Of a DNA stretch of 17,121 bases, positions 8,604-15,011 are shown one piece after another. Source of the DNA: Thalassiosira profunda (lineage: Eukaryota; Bacillariophyta; Thalassiosirophyceae; Thalassiosirales; Thalassiosiraceae). A program made the translations under genes and the position numbers. Each line of letters starts with the position of its first letter. Within the stretch, counting starts at the first letter, position 1. The DNA lies in contig JALLAP010001405.1 of the NCBI GenBank assembly GCA_036939355.1, forward strand, positions 1 to 17,121, given 5' to 3'. The notes under the pieces are model-generated. The model was not told the DNA's origin. It was given only the letters and a program-made list of their open reading frames with translations, and made no database searches.

Positions 8604-11579
8604 TCATTTATCCAGCGCTGACCTCGGGACCAGAAAGCTCGTTAGCGAGGGCGTGCCCTTGGGCCTCTTGCCCTTTGGCTTTGCTGGTCCCTTCGCTGTC
8701 GTTGGGAAGAACTTCGATTTCTTTCTTCTGGACCCACTGCCCGTCGACGATGAGGAGGAATGCTTCTCTTGCCTCGCGAACCCCGCAAGAAGTGCGCTCG
8801 AAGATGTTTTCCTCTTCTTGCTGCCACTCGCGGTGGCTGCGGGATAGGGACGTTTGAGCTGGCGTTTGTTGGCCGATGCTTTCATTCTCGCAGTCGACGA
8901 TTGGCTCAGGTTGGGGCGATTCTCGTCCACTCTTGCCTCACTGGCGACGGGACCATCATCGTCCGAGTCGGAATCGCCAAGCTCAATCACATCTTCCGGG
9001 CTGTGTTGTGCGCTCTTCATCTTTTTGGGCGGCGATGTGGACACCCTTCGCGGGCCTGGTTGGTCGCTGCCGGATGTTTTGGTGTTGTGGATGTACTTCG
9101 TCAGGAGGCCGGCAGGGCACGCCTCTGCTTCATAGATTGGCGGAGACTCCTCAACAATGCAGCTGTAATCAAAACCCCCTTCTGCAGGGGACTTGGCGGG
9201 CTCTTTCTGCTGTTCTCTTTCGCCTCCTTCGTCGTCCTCATCGCCCTCGAAGAGCTCGACAGCACACTTTGCAACCGGTTCCGGTGGTTTGCTCACAGAA
9301 GCTTCGCTCTTGGCGTTGGAGTCGTCAACGCCACTCTTTTGATTTGGCTTCAGGTCGCTCTCCTTTGGGGTATTGCTTGTGTAGTCAAACTTCGCCGCCG
9401 GTGAGAAGAAGGGCGATTTCGCCTTTGCTTTGTCGTGTCTACCACCGCTCTTTGAAGCCTTCTTTTTGGGCTCTTCGGATTTGGTCGACTCAGCGTGGGC
9501 GTAAGCTGAAAAAAGATCTGGCTTCGCTGTGGCAGGCGTATCGTCGACAGACGATGCATGGGGTTTGCTGGACGAACTCCCTTTGGCTGCTGGTTTGGCC
9601 GCAGTCGCCTTGCTTTGGTTGGCCAGCGCTCTCTCGCTAGTGGTCGACTGTTGCTGTTCATTAAGATATTTCAGCAGATACCCTTCTTTTGGTGGTTGGG
9701 GCATTGCCGGTGTAGTGCTCGCCGTTTTCACACTAGCAGATGTCTTCTTTTGGTGCCCCTTGAAGTATCGTTGCAGAGACGTTTCTTTGGGCGGCTCGGC
9801 TATCACCTGACGATGGCTAGCATTGACGTTGGGCTTTTTGGTCGACAGCCAGGCGCCAGTGGTGTTGCGCTGCTGGTGCACAGCCGGCCGGCGGTACTGG
9901 CCTTGGCCCTGTTTCGTCAATGGCGCCAGCGGCGTGAGTTTCTTCTCCAACGCCTCCGTTGTGGACCCGACGAATTCCAAACCCTTCTCGAACCGGTCTG
10001 TGCAAGGCCGATATCTCTCTCCAACTCCCGATCCTCCGTCTGCCCGGCTCTCGCTCGAGTTGTGCGCCACGAGCGGCACGATCTCGCCGGATTCCAAATC
10101 CTTGGCGAGATGGTAGTAAAAGACCGCCTCACTCTTCGAGAGGAGCTCCTCATACTTCTCCTTGGCGTCGCGATCGTTATCGGGCTGCGACAGGAACTCG
10201 TCGAGCTCTCCATTCTCATTCACCCCATCGTTCTCTCCGTCTTCCGAGCCGGCCGGCGCCTCCGCGACCAGCTTGCTCCCGTTGGGCAGGGACTTGAGCA
10301 CCCGCTCGAATCGATCGGCGGGATCGCGGTGGGACGCCTCCTTGACCAAACGGAAGGACGTGACCGGCCCCACCTTCGAAAGCCGGCTGGGACAGTAGTC
10401 GCATCCGGACAACACGCACGCTTGAACGAAGAGGCGGACCCCATCGCCAGGATTGGATTGTTCTTTGACCGCGAAGGAGCGCAGGTACGAGAAGATGGCA
10501 TTGCCCGCGGCGCCTTCGCTGCCGCTGGACCCTCGCCGTTTGGCGCGGCCTCCCCCGCCGGAGGCAGTAGGCAGGGGCAGTGCTCGGCGCACCGGGGCCA
10601 TGCCCAAATCGTCGTACTCCTCCTCGCAGGGATGACGTTCCCCCTGTGCCGCACTGCCTTCACTGCCCTGGCTCGGCCCGATGTGGCCGTCCTCGTCCTC
10701 GTCCAACGGGCTGTCGTTGTAGATGTAATCTAAATCTCGTTCCCGCTGCATCCTTCTCCTCCGTCTGCTGCTCCCGCCGCCCTCATTCAAGGCAGCCAAA
10801 AACCGAGGGTTGACAAGCCAGTCCATCGTGACGACGTCGCACGAGCCCGTGTTCCTGTCCAGTTTGTAGATGATGGGAAACGGTCGCCGCGTAACGGCAG
10901 AATAAACGAGCACGTCCGAGTCCTCCGTCACCACGGCGTGGGCGTGGCCGTCGATGCACAGCTTGGCCAACTGCGCGTCCGCCTCGTACGGGCTCCACAC
11001 GCACTTCACCCTAACATTCGGATTGGTGCCCGTGGCGTCCTTGCCCCACTTTCGTTCGACGGCCCCGGCGACCACCCGCGCCATCTCCTCGTTGCCCTTG
11101 GCGCACGCCTTGTAACGTTCGGAGGCCTCGCTGCGTCTCCCCATGGACATTAGTCGCCGCGCCTCCGCAATGTTGGCCTGCCGCTTCGCCTCGCGCTCGG
11201 CGTTGGTCCCGCTCTTTAACGGCACGCGTATTCCATCGAAGACGAGATAGACTTTGTCGACCCTCGCCCAGCTCAACAATTCCTCGCACCGTTTGACCAT
11301 GTATTTGGTGTAGCTCTGCTCGGCGGTAAAGTCGCGGGTGCCATTCTCGGTGGCTTCCACCAACCGCTCGGCGCAGGTGTAGGCGGCCTTGTGGAGCCAC
11401 GAGGACGCGTCGATGGCGAGGGATTTGCCCGCGAACTGGCGGATGTTGTGCTTGACCGCGGGATTGTGCCGCTGCGGCGGGGGCGGCCGATTGGATGCGC
11501 CATTGTTGTCGGGGTCCGCCGGCGGCGGGGGCGGGACGAGGAGCGGGTGGAGGTTCTTGAGGAGGCCCTGGATGCCCAT
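8604..11579 (-). CDS. EXO1: Exonuclease 1 (XPG/Rad2-family 5'-3' exonuclease and flap nuclease)
   Basis: Single 991-aa frame beginning MGIQGLL, the free N-terminal Gly motif of FEN1/EXO1 nucleases. The two-metal site is intact: D57 (LAIDASSWLHKAA), D115 (VFDG), E199/D201 (SPYEADAQLA), D220/D222 (VTEDSDVLVY) and D394 (LSGCDYCPS), followed by the helix-hairpin-helix (SKVGPVTSFRLVKEA). 'WLHKAAYTCAERL' and 'ARVDKVYLVFDG' favour EXO1 over FEN1. EXO1 resects DNA ends and excises mismatched strands in the nucleus with MLH1 and PCNA. Residues 258-360 are an acidic/basic low-complexity insertion inside the nuclease domain, not in animal or yeast EXO1. The C-terminal half is disordered: a duplicated 'PPKE..L..Y' motif (596-606, 629-639), a SUMO-binding-like EDVIELGDSDSDDD (862-875) and basic NLS-like clusters (903-925, 951-974). 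It is divergent from NSE1 and convergent with the secreted gene (122 bp apart). Confidence 0.95.
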   Translation of the reverse strand: MGIQGLLKNLHPLLVPPPPPADPDNNGASNRPPPPQRHNPAVKHNIRQFAGKSLAIDASSWLHKAAYTCAERLVEATENGTRDFTAEQSYTKYMVKRCEELLSWARVDKVYLVFDGIRVPLKSGTNAEREAKRQANIAEARRLMSMGRRSEASERYKACAKGNEEMARVVAGAVERKWGKDATGTNPNVRVKCVWSPYEADAQLAKLCIDGHAHAVVTEDSDVLVYSAVTRRPFPIIYKLDRNTGSCDVVTMDWLVNPRFLAALNEGGGSSRRRRRMQRERDLDYIYNDSPLDEDEDGHIGPSQGSEGSAAQGERHPCEEEYDDLGMAPVRRALPLPTASGGGGRAKRRGSSGSEGAAGNAIFSYLRSFAVKEQSNPGDGVRLFVQACVLSGCDYCPSRLSKVGPVTSFRLVKEASHRDPADRFERVLKSLPNGSKLVAEAPAGSEDGENDGVNENGELDEFLSQPDNDRDAKEKYEELLSKSEAVFYYHLAKDLESGEIVPLVAHNSSESRADGGSGVGERYRPCTDRFEKGLEFVGSTTEALEKKLTPLAPLTKQGQGQYRRPAVHQQRNTTGAWLSTKKPNVNASHRQVIAEPPKETSLQRYFKGHQKKTSASVKTASTTPAMPQPPKEGYLLKYLNEQQQSTTSERALANQSKATAAKPAAKGSSSSKPHASSVDDTPATAKPDLFSAYAHAESTKSEEPKKKASKSGGRHDKAKAKSPFFSPAAKFDYTSNTPKESDLKPNQKSGVDDSNAKSEASVSKPPEPVAKCAVELFEGDEDDEGGEREQQKEPAKSPAEGGFDYSCIVEESPPIYEAEACPAGLLTKYIHNTKTSGSDQPGPRRVSTSPPKKMKSAQHSPEDVIELGDSDSDDDGPVASEARVDENRPNLSQSSTARMKASANKRQLKRPYPAATASGSKKRKTSSSALLAGFARQEKHSSSSSTGSGSRRKKSKFFPTTAKGPAKPKGKRPKGTPSLTSFLVPRSALDK

Positions 11580-11840
11580 GCTGCGCCAGAAAGTTAAGCG
11601 CTGGCTGGAAGCAACGGGAGGGGTGCGGGTGGACCACTCGAATCAGCAGACAAATAAAATGACGGCGGCGTCTCTCAGCCTGCACCGCAGGATAACGGAC
11701 TACGGCCGCTCGAAAGACCCGCACGACCCCCCGACTAGAGAATGGGCCACCCCCTGCTCTCCTGCCCGCCTCTCGTCCGGCTCCGGCCGTTGTGTTGTCC
11801 CGCGCGCTCTCGCTCCTGCTCCTGCACCACGCCCTCGATT

Positions 11841-11848
11841 TTTGGCGC
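11841..11848 (+). promoter_or_regulatory. E2F/DP-like binding site
   Basis: TTTGGCGC fits the E2F consensus TTTSSCGC and is preceded by further T residues. It lies about 262 bp from the EXO1 start and 335 bp from the NSE1 start, between two genes expected to act in S phase. An 8-base match can arise by chance. Confidence 0.4.
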
Positions 11849-11930
11849 ACTTGAAGCGCTACCCAAAGTATTTACGTAAAGTTACCCTTAACAAATTGCG
11901 TACACCAACACATAACTTTTGCATTTTGAG

Positions 11931-11948
11931 TATGGTAGCGCTACCATA
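11931..11948. promoter_or_regulatory. 18-bp perfect palindrome in the EXO1-NSE1 spacer
   Basis: tatggtagcgctaccata equals its own reverse complement over 18 bases with no spacer and ends sharply on both sides. It could be an operator for a dimeric factor. The half-site agcgctacc recurs at about 11854 next to the E2F-like site. Confidence 0.5.
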
Positions 11949-12182
11949 TCTTTGCCAGGTCTGCTTCCCGCAGCGCCCCTCTCCCGCGTGAACCACGCGC
12001 CAGAGGAAAGAGGAACCTCCTGCACCACGCCGACGACAAAGGCCCACAACCTGGAATCTCGCTCGGCGACAACCCTCCTCTGCGCCCCTCCCTTCTGACC
12101 ACCGACCCCTCCCTCGTAGGCAGCCGCGGCCACTTTTTCCGCTGACCCATCCCCTATTCCTCCCAGACGAGCAACAACAACC

Positions 12183-13088
12183 ATGGCGGGCTCGACAACA
12201 ATTCCGCCCCTCAGCAACTCCCAACAACTGTTCCTGCAGCGCCTCCTGGTCGCGAGCTGCATGACCGACGCGGACACGCAGCAGCTCTACGACCAAATCA
12301 AGCAGAAATTTGTCAACATCGCCCCGACCCAATACGAGGACGAGGAGGACGAAAAAGACGAGGGATACATGGGCAATGACCTGGAGCATTGTTTGTGCCT
12401 CGTCAACGGCTCGCTTGTGCCCGGATTCAATCTGGAGGTCTGCACCGTTTCTCTGCCCGCGCCATACGACGAGGACGACGAGGAGAGCGAGGGAGTGGAC
12501 GAGGAGGAGGATCGCCCAAAGAAGAAGCGGGCCCCGCTGGTGAAATACCACGCAATCGTGAACCGCGGAAATGACGGCGTCGCGCAAAAGCACGCCTTCC
12601 CCGCCTCCAAGGGGGGACCGCACGACATGGCCTACTACCGTCTGGTCATTGAAAAGATTGTCGAGCGGGGGGTGGACCTCCTCGACAACGGGGAGGGGAC
12701 CGGTGTGGGATGTCCGGGATCCATGAACCGGATGGACCTCATCAACCTCCGCACGGAACTGGAGGGGGCGCACGAGGGCAAGCTGACCATCGCCCAGACG
12801 GAGAACGCGCTGGAGGTTTTGGAGGGAGAGAAGTGGCTGGTAAGGGTGGCCCCTCCCTCCGAGGGGGACAGCGACGACGATGAGGAGGGTGGGGAGGAGG
12901 AGGATGACCGCCCGAAGAAGAAGCGGAAGGGGAAGAAGCGCGGTTCCAGCACGGGGAGCCGGAGGAAGTCGCTGAAGGGGACCTTTTACGGAATTGGTCC
13001 CAGGAGCTTCATGGAATGCGAGGAGCTTTTGCAGAAGGCAGGGCTGCCGGGGGATCGGATGCCTCAGTCGATCCTGCATCGGATTTAG
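12183..13088 (+). CDS. NSE1-like subunit of the SMC5/6 complex, RING domain apparently absent
   Basis: Single 301-aa frame with the context caaccATGG. The N-terminus SNSQQLFLQRLLVASCMTDA matches the first winged helix of Nse1. HAIVNRGNDGVAQKHAFPAS followed by YYRLVIEKIVE matches the conserved 'LVN...D...k.at.ft..E..ff..iie.I' block. LTIAQTENALEVLEGEKWLV followed by GTFYGIGPRSFMECEELLQK matches the second winged helix with 'ysLG.Ra..El'. NSE1 with NSE3 and NSE4 binds DNA and acts in recombination repair with SMC5/6. Most Nse1 proteins end with a C4HC3 RING; here the chain stops after MPQSILHRI and no CxxC-rich exon is seen downstream. Two charged insertions (about 94-118, 225-263) share the motif DRPKKKR and probably serve as nuclear signals. 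It is divergent from EXO1. Confidence 0.8.
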   Translation: MAGSTTIPPLSNSQQLFLQRLLVASCMTDADTQQLYDQIKQKFVNIAPTQYEDEEDEKDEGYMGNDLEHCLCLVNGSLVPGFNLEVCTVSLPAPYDEDDEESEGVDEEEDRPKKKRAPLVKYHAIVNRGNDGVAQKHAFPASKGGPHDMAYYRLVIEKIVERGVDLLDNGEGTGVGCPGSMNRMDLINLRTELEGAHEGKLTIAQTENALEVLEGEKWLVRVAPPSEGDSDDDEEGGEEEDDRPKKKRKGKKRGSSTGSRRKSLKGTFYGIGPRSFMECEELLQKAGLPGDRMPQSILHRI

Positions 13089-13318
13089 GGGGTGGGAGGA
13101 GGGGTGGAGTTGCACGGGGGGAGAAGGAGAGGTTGCATTGTGTATCCAGGGAAGGGATGAAATGAAATACTGTACAAAGATAGCTTCGGTGTCTGCATCC
13201 GATTTAGGTGGGTGGGATGGGAGGAGATAGACTTGCACCACCGTCAGAGCACAGGGGGGGAGGAGAAGGTGGCATTGTCCGCTTTTTCTGATTCCGGGGG
13301 CTGGAATGATATGCTGTG
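13074..13318 (+). repeat. Imperfect tandem duplication of the NSE1 3' end and 3'UTR
   Basis: The stop-codon region 'ctgcatcggatttagg' at 13074 is repeated as 'ctgcatccgatttagg' at 13193. In both copies it is followed in order by G-rich sequence, 'ttgcac', 'ggagaagg', 'gcattgt' and 'ggaatgat/ggatgaaatga'-like words. The unit is about 119 bp with scattered substitutions and small indels. The second copy lies wholly in non-coding DNA. Confidence 0.6.
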
Positions 13319-13752
13319 CCTGAGAAAGGCATGTGGTGACAGATGCCTGGATCTGAAGTAACAGCATTCGTAGAACCTAGTGCGATCCCTCCATCACTGC
13401 TCAGCGCTCCTCCGGAGTGCTCTGGCCTCTGAATGAGGAGAGGGACAGGTGGTACCCGTGTCTGGGGGAGGCATGCCAGCGATTTCGTGTCAATTACACT
13501 TCTCTCCACGAGATTCCATCTCTGTCATCGAGATGCAGGACAGAACGAGTCGGATTGTAGCCTGGAGTTCCGATCACTTCATTCGATCACGCTTCTTCAA
13601 CCAGTTCGCACGAGTTCGCATCAAGCCTGCATGCAGTGTCTGTGTGTGAAGTGCTGTGCGTGAAGGGCGATTCTCGCCATGACACCAGCGTTCTCATCCT
13701 TCGGCGCTGCACTCTCCGTTCCCACTCGGCGCTCCCGCTCTATCTTGCTTGT
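13319..13752. other. Intergenic DNA, no gene recognised
   Basis: These 434 bp between the NSE1 downstream repeat and the upstream element of the first silaffin-like gene hold only short frames without family resemblance. One small GC-rich hairpin is possible around 13402-13422 (agcgctcc/ggagtgct). No tRNA or mobile element was recognised. Confidence 0.4.
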
Positions 13753-13792
13753 GCGCAATTGCAGCAGACGGATACAATTGAGCGAGATCTTG
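13753..13792 (+). promoter_or_regulatory. 40-bp upstream element of silaffin-like gene A
   Basis: The segment begins gcgcaattgcag and ends cgagatcttg. It contains two CAATTG words and lies 215 bp before the ATG at 13968. It is 37/40 identical to 14804-14843 upstream of gene B at nearly the same distance (208 bp), while much of the flanking sequence has diverged. Confidence 0.55.
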
Positions 13793-13920
13793 GCCGATGT
13801 TGAAACATTAGAAGTCTTATGCGGCCGCCTGACTCCCCTCGAACACCCAAGAAGAAGGCTTGAGCACGATGGGAGCGAAGACGCATCCCTGCTCTCCTGC
13901 ACAGCTCGCTTCTCATCTCA

Positions 13921-13939
13921 CAAATCATTCAGTTCGACG
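13921..13939 (+). promoter_or_regulatory. Inr-like core motif (copy 2, gene A)
   Basis: caaatcattcagttcgacg lies 47 bp upstream of the ATG at 13968. It differs from the copy upstream of the large secreted-protein gene (5957) at two positions. A transcription start role is inferred from position and from similarity to stramenopile initiators. Confidence 0.45.
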
Positions 13940-13967
13940 GACGTAGACTCCTCCACCCTCAATCAAG

Positions 13968-14485
13968 ATGAAGCTCCTCACTACTCTCGTCCTCGTTGCT
14001 TGCTGCGTCTTCGCCGCGGCGGTCGACGGCCAGCATCTGAGGCACGCCGCAGAAGATTCCGGGAAGCCCAACGATAGGCGTCTCGGCTGGAACTGGGGCG
14101 GCGGCAGCAGTGGTTCGTCCGGCGGCAGCAAGTCGTCGTCGGGCAGTTCTGGTTCGTCCGGCGGCAGCAAGTCATCGTCGGGCAGTTCTGGTTCCTCCGG
14201 CAGCAGCTCCAAATCATGGAGCAGCGGATCGTCCGGCGGGAGCAAGAGCTCCAAATCATCGTCGGGAAGTTCTGCTTCCAAGTCCTCCAAGTCTCGGTCC
14301 TCTCCGAGCAGGTAAGAAGCACCGTGTGGCGTTGGCTCGGCCTCTAATAAGATCGTACTCACATCTTATGCCATCCAATCTCTCGAAGCTGGAGCTCTTC
14401 TTCGAGCCGAAGCAGCAAGAGCTGGAGTGGCGGTTCTTCCAGTAGCAGTGGATCCTCGGGTTCCAAGTCCTGGCGGGCCGTTTGA
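13968..14485 (+). CDS. Secreted Ser/Gly/Lys-rich silaffin-like protein (tandem copy A)
   Basis: Two exons: 13968-14311 and 14389-14485, with a 77-bp intron (donor GTAAGA, acceptor TCGAAG) in phase 2, giving 146 aa. A signal peptide (MKLLTTLVLVACCVFAAAVDG) is followed by a short acidic propeptide and NDRRLGWNWGGG. RRL fits the RXL processing site known from diatom silaffins and cingulins. The mature part is almost only Ser, Gly and Lys, with 13-residue GSSGGSKSSSGSS repeats, SKS/KSSK lysine spacings and SKSRSSPSR before the splice. Exon 2 reads SWSSSSSRSSKSWSGGSSSS and ends KSWRAV. Silaffins of this composition carry modified lysines and phosphoserines and precipitate silica in the cell wall; that role is inferred here. 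Without splicing, the frame stops at the donor. Gene B, 1,044 bp downstream, is a duplicate. Confidence 0.78.
14112..14200 (+). repeat. 39-bp coding tandem repeat (GSSGGSKSSSGSS)
   Basis: Two adjacent 39-bp units at 14112-14150 and 14151-14189 differ at one base, and a partial third unit follows. Each encodes 13 residues, so copy number can change without shifting the frame. The repeat sits in the mature region of gene A and is absent from gene B. Confidence 0.85.
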
Positions 14486-14803
14486 TCCTTCCGGGAAGAA
14501 CGCTGGCGATGCATGCACCCCTGAAAGAGTTCTGGTGCTGCCTGATTCGTTGCTCCGTCCTGTATGACTAGTGTGGATTGCTGCCGTTTGTACCGTTGCT
14601 CTGTAGCTGGTTGCCCCATTGCTCAGTAAAATAGACACGCTTGCAATGTTCCTGCAAACGTTTCAGCAAAGAGCGCAAGCCATCTATTACTCGCAACCCC
14701 TCCGATGCCCCAGAACAACCTGTGTATCAAGATTGTGTCAACGACACAAGTTGGAATGCTGACTGGCCCACTCTAGCTGCCATCTCGTGGGATATTATTT
14801 GAT
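14486..14803 (+). other. 3'UTR of gene A and spacer to gene B
   Basis: Words in this non-coding stretch recur in the same order after gene B: 'gtttgatcc', 'ctgattcg' with 'gtcctgtatgac' (about 14539-14568 versus 15690-15719), then 'cattgctc.gtaaaat' (about 14617 versus 15740). The duplication therefore included the 3'UTR. The last word is a plausible polyadenylation region. Nothing else was recognised. Confidence 0.5.
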
Positions 14804-14843
14804 GCGCAATTGCAGAAGACGGACACAATTGAACGAGATCTTG
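14804..14843 (+). promoter_or_regulatory. 40-bp upstream element of silaffin-like gene B
   Basis: Counterpart of 13753-13792 with three mismatches, 208 bp before the ATG at 15012. The two CAATTG words and the 'cgagatcttg' end are unchanged. Conservation against a diverged background suggests either a bound site or simply recent duplication; two copies alone cannot decide. Confidence 0.55.
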
Positions 14844-14961
14844 TTCTTTTGGAGGCCTACCATGACTGCCCCCGAACAAACTCAAGAGCGACCCACGTAG
14901 GGAAGCGCAGATGCAACGCATCTCGCCGCTCTTTGTTTCGTCAGAGATCGCATTCATTGCG

Positions 14962-14981
14962 CAAATCATTTCAGCTCGACG
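14962..14981 (+). promoter_or_regulatory. Inr-like core motif (copy 3, gene B)
   Basis: caaatcatttcagctcgacg lies 50 bp before the ATG at 15012, with one inserted T and one substitution relative to gene A. The spacing to the start codon is almost the same as in gene A. Confidence 0.42.
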
Positions 14982-15011
14982 GGACGCAACGCCCTCTGCC
15001 GATTCATCAAG

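Larger units (their letters stand above)
11580..12182. promoter_or_regulatory. Bidirectional promoter region between EXO1 and NSE1
   Basis: These 603 bp separate the two start codons of head-to-head DNA-repair genes. The centre (about 11840-11950) is AT-richer than its flanks and holds an E2F-like site, a 10-bp palindrome tttacgtaaa (11871-11880) and an 18-bp palindrome. The word agcgctacc occurs twice (about 11854 and 11936). Both flanks are C/T-rich leaders. Coordinated expression of the two genes is inferred from the arrangement. Confidence 0.55.

Noticed and set aside
7714..8607. 297-aa minus-strand frame opposite the secreted-protein gene
   Set aside because: It overlaps exon 4, whose Cys repeats clearly mark the plus strand as coding.
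9558..10733. 391-aa plus-strand frame opposite EXO1
   Set aside because: It is the reverse-strand shadow of conserved EXO1 sequence; composition fits complementary codons and no family match is visible.
11859..13367. 502-aa open frame on the minus strand opposite NSE1
   Set aside because: It runs antisense through the conserved NSE1 blocks, is a Leu/Val/Arg-rich mirror of acidic GC-rich codons and has no recognisable domain.
14112..14200. CRISPR-like or satellite array
   Set aside because: The 39-bp units are adjacent, without spacers, and encode an in-frame protein repeat.
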